This document shows, in pieces, positions 1 to 10,799 of a stretch of 64,000 nt of DNA (position 1 is its first letter; every line of letters starts with the position of its first letter). Location: assembly GCA_001939145.1 (NCBI GenBank), contig LSRX01000459.1, forward strand, positions 298,788 to 362,787, read 5' to 3'. The DNA comes from Symbiodinium microadriaticum. Taxonomy: Eukaryota; Sar; Dinophyceae; Suessiales; Symbiodiniaceae. The position numbers and the translations under genes are program-made. Below the pieces are notes generated by a model. It saw nothing but the letters and a program-made list of their open reading frames with translations, was not told the origin of the DNA and made no database searches.

Positions 1-672
1 CCTCCCTACCTACCTACCTACCTACCTACCTACTTACCTACCCACCTACCAACCTACCTACCACCTACCCTCCTACCTACCTACCTACCTACCTACCTAC
101 CGACCGACCGACCGACCGACCGACCCACCGACCGACCGACCTACCTACCTACCTACCTACCTACCTACCTACCTACCTACCTACCTACCTACCTACCTAC
201 CTACCTCCGACCTACCTACCTACCTACCTACCTACCTACCTACCTACCTACCTACCTACCTACCTACCTACCTACCTCCTACCTACCGACCTACCTACCT
301 ACCTACCTACCTGCCTGCCTGCCTACCTACCTACCTACCTACCTACCTACCTACCTACCTACCGACCTACCGACCGACCTACCGACCTACTGACCTACCG
401 ACCTACCGACCTACCGACCCACCCGACCTACCTCCGACCTACCTACCGACCTACCTACCGACCTACCTACCTACCTACCTTCCTACCTACCTTCCTACCT
501 ACCTACCTACCTACCTACCTACCGACCGACCGACCGACCGACCGACCGAACCTACCTACCTACCTACCTACCTGCCTGCCTGCCTGCCTGCCTGCCTACC
601 TACCTACCTACCTACCTACCTACCTACCTACCTACCTACCTACCTACCTACTACCTACCCACCTACCTACCC
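1..672. repeat. CCTA-type tetranucleotide microsatellite array
   Basis: About 670 bases of almost pure CCTA/CTAC tetranucleotide repeat. Blocks of the variant units CCGA and CCTG are interspersed, for example a CGAC block near 100-140 and 520-550 and a CCTG block near 570-595. The array runs off the left edge of the window, so its full length is unknown. No coding signal. Confidence 0.95.
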
Positions 673-1500
673 CTTATTTAGTCCGATCCAGTCGTGTCTA
701 ACCCGGTCGACTCTTATCTAACCTTTCTAATCTTGTCTAGTCTTTCCTAATCTTATCTAGGCTGGTCGAGCCTTTTCTAATATTGTCTAATCTAACCCCT
801 TATAATCCGCATTTGGAATCTACTCGTATCTTATCTCATCTTATCTAGTCTTATGGAGTCTTGTCTGATCTTGTCAAACCTTACTTTATCTTTTCCACCG
901 ACCCTAATCTAAGCTATATCTGATCTGTTCTCATTTCGATCTCGCTTTCGCTCTTGCTCTCGCTCTCTCTCTCCCTCCCCTCCCTCCCCCTCTCCCTCTC
1001 CCCCTCTCCCTCTCCTGCTCTCCCCCTCTCCCGCTCTTCCGCTGGGCAGGACGGTGATTCGCCGAAGAAGATTCAGTCGTCCATGTTCACGGGAGATGAG
1101 GCTTGCAAACACGGTTCCGCTGGAAGCTGAAGTGAATCAATCGTGCCCTTCTCCCAGGGGCAGAGGAAAGGTCATGGTCGTGGGCAACGCAACCAGCGGA
1201 AGAATCAGCCAAGCCTCAAGCTTTCCCGGCTTTCGTGAGCAGCACAGTCCCTTACTGGCTTTACTGCCAGTCAGACCTAGGACACCACATGCGCAGTCCC
1301 CACCGGCCGCTGGATGGGCTCCGCCACCTCATCAGGCTTCGCAGCGGCGGGGCTGTGGGGGACAGCCTGCAATGCACTGCACCGGTGGAGGCACTTCCGC
1401 CAGATCTCGGAGCGCTGCTTGGATGAAGCATGGACGGAAGTGCCGTGAAGCCTGGGAAGCTGAGAGCAGGCGGATGTCACTGCTGCGCTCAGGTTCGGGG
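673..1500. other. intergenic stretch with TCTAATC-rich and CT-rich sequence
   Basis: From about 680 to 910 the sequence is a degenerate run of short words like TCTAATCTTGTCTAG. From 955 to 1040 it is a strongly CT-rich tract (CTCTCCCTCCCC-type). Open frames here are low-complexity. I see no supported gene before about 1.5 kb. Confidence 0.5.
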
Positions 1501-1850
1501 GGTATCCCAACCCCTACGCAGGAATGCCGCTTCCCTACACGCCTGGTCCCCCGCCCCCGGCTGGCTACAATGCATACATTCCGTCTCGACCTTACAAGAC
1601 CGCATCGGCGCAGAACAGGCATCTCACAAAGTCGAGCTTGCTTGTAAGGTACCCACCCCAGCCCTATACCATGATGCCGCCTCCCAACATGTACCCAGGC
1701 TCGCTGGACCGTGTCTTTCGTACTTCGCTATGCTCGCTTGAATCAGGGATGCCTGCCATGCCGATGTTTCCTGGAATGCCACCTGTGCCTTCGATGCCTG
1801 AGCGCCTTGGTTGGCACGGCTACGGGGATCCCTTCAGACATTCTTAGCCT
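1500..1850 (+). CDS. proline/glycine/tyrosine-rich exon, possibly the N-terminal part of the PUF gene
   Basis: The frame read from 1524 is rich in P, G, Y and M, with short motifs such as PYTPGPPPPAGY and MFPGMPPVPSMPE. This low-complexity composition is typical of the disordered N-terminal extension of Pumilio proteins, and the nearest downstream gene on the same strand is the PUF gene at about 3.0 kb. The link is inference: the exon junctions between 1.85 and 3.0 kb could not be traced. A coding-like arginine-rich stretch near 2060-2280 may be another exon. It could also be a separate small gene. Confidence 0.35.
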
Positions 1851-2988
1851 GGCTCGACTTCTTGAATTTAAGCTTACTGGAATCGCAAGACTATGACTAT
1901 GAAAAGATTTAGGAAAGGACGGATTGAGGAACATGGCCAAGCAGTTGAAGCCAGCTTTAGCAGCTGAGCCAAGCATTTTGCTGCTCCGCTGAGGCAGACT
2001 CCTGCGTCATCAAAGAATGTCGGGACCCTTCGGACGGTTCAGATGCTCAGACCTCCATTCACCTCCGAGAGCGCGGCATAGCGCGGCTCGAGGCGAAGTC
2101 TCGCAACAAGCCCCAGGAGGCTGCCGGAGGAGGAGAAGCGAGGGCCCGCTTGCGCCGCTTGAGCCTTGAACCGCTCAACGTGCTCAACGCACCGCCGCCC
2201 CGCGTTGTTCTCCAGGAGGAAAGAACCAGCGGGAGACGAAAGGCAAGAGGCGGACTAAGGCGCCGCCTTTGTGAGCTGTGCTTGCTGTAGGGCTTGGCAG
2301 ATCAAACACGAGGATCCCATCAACAATGAGACTACGTAGTAGAGTTCCTGGCCGGTGAACCGCATATGACAATTGTGGGAAATGCTGTAGAAAGTGAAAG
2401 GTGGAAGGAAGCGCTCCACTTGTACAGCTCCCATGAGCGAATAGCGAACCAGGGTACTGACCCGCTGCATGTTGTGCTCAGGGCAAGAACTCCAAGGACC
2501 GCGGTCGTTGGTGAAGGGCATGAGTGAATTCTGCAAGGGGCCGTAGGAAGCTGTGGCCAAGCGCATGCAGGGCTGTCCAAGAAAGATTGTGAGAGAAGCT
2601 ATGCAGCCTGGAGTGCAGCAGCAATAATCCGTGCAAAGAGGGCTGTATTCCCACCAGTGCCCGCTAGCCTAGCAACGCTGGTACTGTACCTCCCCTTTGC
2701 CGCAGGATGAGCCAAGTGCTGCAATCGAAGACGACGCGAATCTCAGCCTCCTGCTGAACCAGGCGGAACAAGCACCCGGCTTTACAACTCGTGTCATGCT
2801 CTGCTGGTTTTGTAATTGGCCAGTTGGCCAGCGCATCCCAGCTCAGACTGTCTGATCACACCTTGGCCTTCTCCCCTGTGACATACGTCTCTTCCCTCTA
2901 GCTCTCGTGCTTCTGGTTCGACTCCCTCTCTCATTTGCCCAAGTCCGCACTGACTTCTCGTTTCGACAAGTGAAAATCATGCCTGTGC

Positions 2989-3834
2989 AAGGTTCGGCGA
3001 AGGCAGCGTGACGTCTCCCTCGACGAGGTGTTGAGCGAGAAATTGGTCGTCGAGTTCGCGAAGGACTGTTTGTCCAGCGCCCCACAGCGCCCCAGCTCAA
3101 TTTGCTGTCCTCTGCCTGGCAGGATCAGCACGGCAGTCGGTTCCTCCAGACAAAGTTGGATGAGGCGTTACCTCTGGATTTTGACATGCTTGACATATAT
3201 CAACCATTCCGCACAGAAAGCCTGACTCTTCGGATGCCTGTGCCCGGAAGGCACCCGACGATGTCAAGCGGATGGTCTACGCGGCCCGCCGGGCATGGTT
3301 CAAAGAGTGTGCACAAGAAGAGACAGTGTGACTGCTAGCCTAAATGCAAAATTTTGTTCGTCTTCCTTCACTCTCCCACTTGTGATCGGGATTTTCATGT
3401 GCATCGTTGTTTGAGCTTGAATCACAGAACCAGTGGACAGGCGATCCAGGAAGACGCTGCAGAGCTGTCGAAGGAAGTTTTCGCTAATCATGTGGCAGGG
3501 ATCCTCAGTGAGTTCGTTAGGACGAGGACTTAGGATATTCCTGCATCCTGGTAGTGCAATTTGGTCCCTCCTGTTTGTTTTTCGTTGCAAGCTTCATCGT
3601 TAGCTCGCCCCCATCTGCTCAGTGTCAGCACGCCATCTTAACATCAAGCCATGGCATCGTGGCATCAACTCATCTTTGCACCGAGTCACATCACATCACA
3701 CCGCTTCACAACCCAGGGGCCTCTCTTCGCATCATGTCGTCTCGTCGAGATCATCTCATACCATGTAACACTCTAGCAGGGCATGGCACATCGTGTAACA
3801 TCGCTGCTCCTCACAGCATCCTCAGCATTGTAGA

Positions 3835-3872
<38 letters not shown>

Positions 3873-6800
3873 ACATCATCACCATCACCATCATCATCAG
3901 CAGCAGCAGCAGCATCACCATCGGCATCGTCGTCATCATGGTCGTCGTCCTTGTCCTGGTCCTCCTCCTCATCAACATCGTCATCATCCACGATCATCAG
4001 TAGTAACATTAGCATACCCCGAAGACAAGTATGTGAAGTGTAGCCATGCCGCTTGGAGAGTACAGACCTGACACCTTTCAGCAGGCGGGAAGGAACTCCG
4101 AATAGCTTGAAGCCGGTTGAGCAAACTGATAGTGGCATGATGATGGTCGCCTTACCGCAACAAGTCCTTGAGTCACGATTGCGGCATTGCACAAAAGCAC
4201 GTGCTTGCTGGAGAAACGGATGTTGCGGTTCCACAGCCAAAGAGCCTGTGCACTGGGTTGATTGTTCGTACTGCTGCAGGTCCAGAAGATCTTTGACACG
4301 GCAGACACGGAGCACTCCACTCGGTGTTTGAATCGGTTGCAGGATGTTGGAGGTGAGGCTACGTTTGCTGAGTCTGTCACGTGACGAAGAGGGAACTAGC
4401 CCAAATTTGACCGCAAGCTTCATGCCCGTCAGCGCTGAGGCAGAAGAAGGCTGGAGCTTGCAGAACGCCTCTGAGAGCCGACCCGGTTTTGACGATTCCG
4501 AGTGTTGACGGATGTTGACGCTAGCGACTGCAACAGCTGGCGTAAGCCTGTAGGATCTCCTCGGCAGGCCTTGGTGCGAGCGCTGGCGGATAATGTCGCC
4601 ACGCTGTCACAAGACCAGTATGGCTGCCGTGTCATCCAGAAGGCACCCCGGAAGAATGTGGGGGATGTCCAAGAGTAGCCTCCACGCCCGAACTGGCTCA
4701 GGCGATCCAAGCAGTCTCCAAAGAGTCCCAGCAGCAGATTGCGCGGGAGTTGGAGGATCACGTGGAGTCCTGCATCAGGACAGTTCGCCAGAAGCAAACG
4801 CTGTGGAGCAGCGACAATTTCCGACTGTGGGAATGTCAGGGTCCCTTTTTTCAATCCCCTCATGTTTGCTTTTGTCTAGGGTGAGCTAGGGTAAGATTCC
4901 GTCGGTGCGGGTCGCTTTAGAAAATCTGGTTCTAGTGATAGCAAGAGCCAGAATAGTAACAGTTATAGTAAAAGTAATACTCGTAGCAGTAGTACTGCTA
5001 AACTGCTACTCGCAATACCAATGGAAATCCATTTCGAAGATGATTCTTCCAAGACAGCGAAATAGTGGAAGAGATGAAGCACAGACCTCAAAACAGAGAT
5101 GCAAATCTGCACGAAGCTGTTGGGTCCTAACCAACCTTCAAGCCATACGCTTGCAGGAACATGCATGGAAATCACGCACCTTGGCAAGAAGTGTGGAGTG
5201 GTGTCCAAACGTTCTTTGCTGTTGATTTCTACCTCCGTGAGCCGGGCACTTCCGCAGCCTCTAGCACAAACCTATCCCGAGCCGTTAAGTAGATTTCGAT
5301 CCTATTGAACGGAAAGTAAAGATTCAGAGCTTTCTGGAGTATCGATGATAGGTGACTCTTCAGAGGTCATGCCACAAGAGCTGCGAGGCATTTGCATTGT
5401 GATGAGGTGATCCAGAAATGCATCGAGCAGATGCCACCGGACTCCGTTAACTTCGTAATCAAAGCGGTACCGGCCCAAGGATTGACCATCACCAAAGTCG
5501 CAGTCTGCGCTGGAGAGACATTCTGGCTGTTTATTCTTCGGGTTAGGTGGAGCAGAAGGCAGAAGAGACCGCACGGCATGTGTCCCACCCTCAGCCTTGA
5601 TCATGAGTAACCTGCTGTGCTTCCGCCTGGCTGTGTACTTCTCAATTCCTTCACTCGGCCTCTGCCTTTGTGCCTCCTGACCCAGGTACGGTTGTCGTGT
5701 GATTCAGCGTCTTCTCGAACACTGCGTATCAGCACAGCTGGAGCCAATGCAGCTCGTAACAAATATGAACAGCGTGGGATTTCTAACTGCAACTGCTACT
5801 GTGGACGTGCTCGTTTTGTCGGATTGCCAGAAGATAACGTCTTTTCGCGCAGCCCCGCATCCCCACCTAGTGGTACGGATTCAGAAGCCCTGTTGGCCTA
5901 TGTTGCCATGATCACCGTCAGATCGTGTGATCATGCAGGTTTCGCTACCTAGAAAGCCAAGAACACCTTACTAACCATGCAGCAAAGCATAGTGTCTGGG
6001 GCGCAGAAGATCGCCCTACTCCCGTGAACAATCTGGCCCAGACGCTTTGTGTTGGGGGGCCGTGCTTCCAGCATAATGTCTTGAGCTGCAGGTGCCAAAA
6101 GCATAACGGCTTGATAAGGGGATAGTAGGAATGGAGTCGGAATGGAGTAGGCTTTAACGGCTGTATGGGACTAGTATTTCATCACGACTTCACTGGCCGC
6201 AGCCCAGGTTGGAGAAAATCCTCGTGAATGTGGCTGTGCTGGCAAAGGATGCTTATGGCAATTATGCTTTGCGCTCAGATGTCTTCCAACGTGCAACCTC
6301 CCAAGTGCAGAGTGCAGGTTGTGCAGCACATGCTGGAGCACGGCCGCAAGGAAGACAAGAAACGAATCTTGGTCTGCGTGAAAACCTCGGGATCGGAAGG
6401 GACCGGAGGTTTCGCCGGCAGATTCAGGCTTCCACTCTGAGGGCACAGTTTTCTTGAGCATGTCTTGCCCTGGATGGGTTGTTGGTTCTGACAAGGACCC
6501 TGCTTGCGATTGAGGCTCACCCCTCAACCAATGCAGTCTTCTGAGCTCCACAGGGTGCCAGTTGTGAACTTCCGGTGGAAGGGGCTATTTCGGAGCGAGC
6601 TAAGAAGCCTGGACGGTGCGGCTCCACTACCCCCCCCCCCCCACTTGCTCACTCACTCGCTAAACTAACTGAGGAAGCACTGCAATTGTAGATAGTGTCG
6701 GTGTTGCAGTGGTGCATAGGACCTGCATCTCTTGGGCTCTTCCTGGCGTCAGACTCATGGGTAAGCTCCAGTGTGTCGACTGACCTTCACATGGACCTTC

Positions 6801-7310
6801 GATCTAGAAGTTCAGGTCCGCCCATGATGCCTGAAAACCTGGCCCGTGAGCATGAAGTGCCGAGGAATTATTGAGACGATCCGGGCAAACATTGCCGATT
6901 TCTCGAAGGAAAAGTTCTCCAGCAATGCGGCTTGGCCTTTCGAGAGGGGCTGAATGCTTAATGCGGATGGCTTCCGTGCCTAGGTGGTCGAGAAGTGCTT
7001 CGAGGCGGCGACTGTGGGTGAGAATGCGGACGACCCACTGATCCAGCAGGAGCTGGGCAGTTCAACAGTCTGTTAGAAATCTCCCTGGCCATCTCGCAGG
7101 AGCGCAACTTGCTGATGCGAATGGTGCTGGAGAGGCCGAAGTGCTCATTGTCTGCCGGGTTTCGAAGTGAGACTGGAGACATGCCGCGTCTTGTTGGTGA
7201 AACTCACTCACGGCCTGTGCCGGTTGGTATTTCTTTGGGTTCGCAGGCCAGAGGTCATCTACGCCATGTGCACCAACACCTACGGCAACTACGTTGCCTT
7301 CCCGACATGT
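2989..7310 (+). CDS. Pumilio/PUF-family RNA-binding protein, multi-exon
   Basis: PUF proteins bind 3'UTR motifs of mRNAs through about eight helical repeats and control translation and decay in the cytoplasm. Joining short exons gives recognisable repeats in order. EKLVVEFAK (to 3063) joins DQHGSRFLQTKLDE (3123-3164), then APDDVKRMVY (3251-3280), AIQEDAAELSKEVFANHV (3441-3494) and VQKIFDTAD (from 4280). DNVATLSQDQYGCRVIQK (4568-4642) joins AIQAVSKESQQQIARELE (from 4702). VIQKCIEQMPPDSVNFVIKA lies near 5407-5466, YGCRVIQRLLEHC near 5689, and VAVLAKDAYGNY (to 6265) joins VVQHMLEHGRKEDKKRIL (from 6318). IADFSKEKFSSN (to 6926) joins VVEKCFEA (from 6984). LLMRMVLE joins RPEVIYAMCTNTYGNYV near 7135 and 7251. 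The NGN-type helix of repeat 4 may lie near 5017 (NTNGN). Most introns are GC-AG and one is GA-AG. The true start, a few small exons and the stop (about 7310-7430) are unresolved. Confidence 0.85.
3836..3990. repeat. ATC/CAT trinucleotide microsatellite inside a PUF intron
   Basis: A run of ATC units, then AGC units, then imperfect GTC/ATC units. It lies within the 785-base intron 3495-4279 of the PUF gene. It creates a false poly-isoleucine frame on + and a poly-aspartate frame on -; neither is a gene. Confidence 0.9.
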
Positions 7311-7512
7311 TGCATGAGAGGAAGAGACAGTGATGTCTTGTTTCGGTGGATGCGGAATGCGGCAGTGCCTGCAGCTGGCTCAGCAAGCACTGCTTGCAGC
7401 TTCATTTCTTAATGTGTAGTTAATATTTTCGAAAGGAAATGACACCGGATCAGCCTGAGTCAACGGATCAGACAAACTTGGGCTTCACAGGTGGAGCTTG
7501 CAGCCTGCAGCC

Positions 7513-7912
7513 ATGGCTTTCAAGGTGCGGCTCCTCTTGGGCGCTCGGCGGCTGGTGCTGCAACCGCCGCGGTTTTCCAAGGGCGCATCCACGGTAGCGA
7601 GCGCACCGAAGGCACCCAGCTCGGGGTCGGGTATGGCTGCGTACATCCTGCGGACGGGTCTGCGAGGCATGCGAGGCGTGTGTGCCCCGGCAGCTCGCAG
7701 TAAGGACCTGTGGTGCGTGGTTTTATTGCACGTTGCTGCGCCTGTTCCCCTACAGATGGATCTGAGGCACCGTCACCGGTGGCGTCGGCTTGACAGTCTT
7801 CGGGCTCGTCATCTGCCCCTACGTCAGTTCACGGTCACCCATTGGACAGGAAGAGCGAGCTTCACTGGAGCAGGACTTGCTCGGGCATCGTGGCAACATT
7901 CAGCAGCAGTAG
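7513..7912 (+). CDS. small, probably mitochondrial membrane protein (110 aa, two exons)
   Basis: ATG at 7513 in a good context (CAGCCATGG). Exon 1 (7513-7699) encodes a basic, hydroxylated N-terminus beginning MAFKVRLLLGARRL, with no acidic residues in its first 50, as in a mitochondrial presequence. A GT-AG intron (7700-7766, 67 bases) joins exon 2 (7767-7912) in frame. Exon 2 encodes one predicted membrane helix, GGVGLTVFGLVICPYV, then a polar tail containing ERASLEQDLLGHRGN and a TAG stop at 7910-7912. I do not recognise the family. Size and topology suit a small inner-membrane subunit of the respiratory chain or ATP synthase, but that is inference only. It lies just downstream of the PUF gene on the same strand. 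Confidence 0.5.
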
Positions 7913-8240
7913 TGGTCGTGGTCGTGGTCGTGTTGGTTGTGATTTTGGTGGTGGTTGATAGCAGTAGCATTCGGAGGTGGAGAAGTTGCAGAAGAAATAT
8001 CAGCGGTAGTAAATAGCACGCGAAGAATTGGCACTAGGGAAGGCAGCAGTATTCACCGAAGCATAGCAGTGGTCGGTGTACCGGCAAGCGACCACTGGCA
8101 ACTGTCTTGTTGGCGGTACTTGTTAGATCAGCGGTAGTAGTACGACTAGCATTCGTGGCAGTGCTAGGAATACGAGCAATATTTGTCAAGATCTAATGGG
8201 AATAGACTATCATGCAATTGAACGTGACATGCTAGCAGTG
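7905..8240. other. GTC/GTG- and AGCAGT-rich low-complexity spacer
   Basis: A GTGGTC run (7911-7955) is followed by imperfect AGCAGTAGTA-type sequence. It separates the mitochondrial-type gene from the EF-hand gene. No gene seen. Confidence 0.5.
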
Positions 8241-8349
8241 ACAAATGTTTGCTGGTGCTGGTGGGGATCTCGGCAGTACTCCACGACCATGGAACCCTCA
8301 TTCAAGCACCCGGCAAGACCACCATGAAGGCCTGTCCGGGATCTGTTAC

Positions 8350-9494
8350 TCTCAGGCTCTCAGTAGTCGCGGGCCCAGGATTGTGGCCTTCGACTCGTCT
8401 CGCGAGCTGCTGACCGCTTCAGAGCTCTTTGCAGCTGTGCGCGAGATGCGAATGCCTCCGGTCCGGAAGTTCAAAGAATGGCGGGGCTTGAGGGCACTGG
8501 GAGGTAGCGTACTCGCGGCCTCTGTGTCGGTGTCAAAACGTAGCTTGTTGGCTAGCTCCTCCACATCCGCCTTCCCTTCCCTTCCCCTCCGACCCTTCCC
8601 TTAGAAGGCTCTTGCACTGTAGCCTCTACGTCCCTATGCTCTTGGAGGTGTCCTTCCACGACTTGCAGCGACCCTCGTTCTTCCTCCTTTTCGAATGGGT
8701 TGGATGCTTCACGTTTGCATGCTATTCCGATGCCTCTGGTGTAATGACGCTTGACGAGTTCAAGTGCGCCGTCCACAAGATGATCGATGCTCGGAGACAT
8801 TGGGTAATGCAAACACGGCATTTTGCTTTGTAATACTCAGATACCGAGGATCTGGTTTTGGAGGCACACAGCCTGTCGCAAGGAAAGGCTGCTGCTCCTG
8901 CTGAAGCACGCGCCCAAGCAGTGCGCGAGCTCACCAAGCACGTGGTCCCAGCCGTCTTCCGAGTTCTGGACTTTGATCAGAACGGAAGCATTGGTGCCTT
9001 CGAGTTTATCCGCGGAGCGCTGCTCTTGCTGGCAACCGTGCAAGGTGCTCCGTTAGATACGCCGCAGTTGGCAGACTTGGCCTTCCGAGTTGTTGACGCA
9101 GATGGGGATGGTTTGGTTACCAGCGCTGAGCTGCTTCGATGGGTCACGCTGGCCCTGGAGCATGGGGTGACTTCTGCAGACGTGCTTCGTGAGCCTCGGG
9201 GGCCTTTCGGGTGGTTTGGAACCCGCATACTGACGCCAGCACAACTTGCAAAAAGATGGCTCGCGGAGGCTGACTTCGATCGTGATGGAAAGCTCCTTCC
9301 GCAGGCACTTGGGAAGAAAGTGTTTTGTGGACTCGTAGACTTCATCCTCATCAGAATGTAATTCTGTGGATCGAGAAGGGCTGTCTTGTTGCCCGCAGGA
9401 GTTCGCAGTCCTTGCTCCGCGACTTCGCATCCATCAGACGATTGGCCGGATGGCCGGCCAGTATGCAGAGAATCGCTTGCCTGCATCAGCCTAG
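8350..9494 (+). CDS. multi-EF-hand calcium-binding protein
   Basis: Three canonical EF-hand loops are visible: DFDQNGSIGAFE (8969-9004), DADGDGLVTSAE (9095-9130) and DFDRDGKLLPQ (9272-9304). The last loop lacks its position-12 glutamate until a GC-AG intron (9305-9398) is removed; the next exon starts with GAG and supplies it (QEFAVLAPRL). That exon runs in frame to TAG at 9492-9494. Upstream, DASGVMTLDEFKCAVHKM near 8729 and the degenerate ELLTASELFAAVREM near 8403 are probably two further EF-hands on separate exons. Such proteins sense or buffer Ca2+. No kinase or transporter domain is seen, so the output is unknown. The 5' end and first exons are unresolved; the start near 8.35 kb is approximate. 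Confidence 0.75.
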
Positions 9495-9589
9495 CACAGC
9501 CTGCAGCTGTGATGTGGCTGTCTGCCAAGAGGCTAGGCTGGCCATTTTAATCTTAGCTGTTCCCGACTGCGAATCGTTTCTGTGCAGCT

Positions 9590-10792
9590 TGAAAATGTGA
9601 CCCGAAATCTCAAGTGAGCAAACGCAACAAAAGCTTTGGCCAGGTCCAGAAGATGCTGGAAAACACTCGTGGGGAAGAGTGGCCTGCCCTCTGCCAGGTG
9701 GAATTCCAAACACCTCTCCGTTCAAAAAAAGCCCCTTGTTCCATTGCATCTCGAAGCATGATGTATGTCCTCGCAGGCAATTCGGAACGTGGAGAACCAG
9801 TTGAATACTACGCTTGGAGCTCAACATGCCGATGCTGCCTGCAAGCTAATTAAAGTGTAGCTAGTGTTCTAAATGATGGCACTCTTCCCCCTTGCGCTGA
9901 CAAGACACCGACTGTGCAACCATGGCCTTGGCCTGCAGGGGGGGTGCAGCCGGTGGCAGAGAGGCTTGGCAAGTCCCGATCTGTGACTTTTGTGCGGAGG
10001 AGCATGTTCAACACATATTTCAACACACTCATACGCAGGACCCCAGAGAGGTGTTCAAGCACATCCTGACTCATTTGAATAAGGACGAGAATGTGGGCAG
10101 AAAATTCCACGCAGCATTTGCCTCCAAACAGCGCGCATTCGGCTGGTCTGCTTCTCCTCTGTCGCAGCTTCTGTGCCCTTTGCAAGGAGACAGGGGCGCA
10201 GCAGTGACGTCAGACGTGGCACGGCACCTACAACTTGACTCTCGACCCCACCCGATGTGCACTTTCCGGCTGTTTAGGGCTCCGCATGGCGGTATCTTGT
10301 TTGACCTGGGTCGGCTGTGAGTGCTGTAGCCGAGGTTGTCAAATCTCTGGATCAGCAACAAAAGGCGCGGATGACCCAAGCCCTGACCCCGGCCTTCGAG
10401 TCCCTTCGAGCAGTTGATCCCCAGGCAGCCTTCGCTGCGCAATCTTGTTTCGCCAGGGCCCCAGCTTGTCTCGCTTGTCCCAAGAGTTCCAAGCCTTGGC
10501 CGCCAGCTGCTCAGGTGTTCGCACTGGGTTTGCCTGCTGGTGTACAGACCTTACAGAGAGAGGCAGGTCTGGGTCTGATACTCGCAACCCTCTTTATCTT
10601 TCGATTGAATTGCAGGTGGGCATTTCGGCAAAGGGGCAGCTATCAGAGATTTTGTGCTGCTCGGCGAAGTCATGCTTGGCCATGTCCTCCCCGTGCACAT
10701 GGGTAGACATTCGAGTGGAGGCAGCCAAGTTGTGCTAGAACGTGCGTATCATGGTGGTGGTTGTATCATTATGGAATTATGGAGAGATTCGG
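9590..10792 (+). CDS. unrecognised multi-exon helical protein
   Basis: A chain of short coding-like segments, most preceded by an AG acceptor, follows the EF-hand gene. They include VQKMLENTRGEEWPALCQ (from 9644), AIRNVENQLNTTLGAQHADA (from 9777), EVFKHILTHLNKDENVGRKF (near 10049), LDQQQKARMTQALTPAFESL (near 10346) and LSRLSQEFQALAASC (near 10460). The last is a 58-residue segment from 10616 that contains GHFGKGAAIRDFVLLGEVML and ends in a stop near 10790. The residues are helical and charged. I recognise no family, and whether all segments belong to one gene is inference. Confidence 0.35.
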
Positions 10793-10799
10793 ACCTATG

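Noticed and set aside
3773-4423. 216-codon - frame rich in aspartate
   Set aside because: Its acidic core is the ATC microsatellite read backwards, and it overlaps PUF exons on the other strand.
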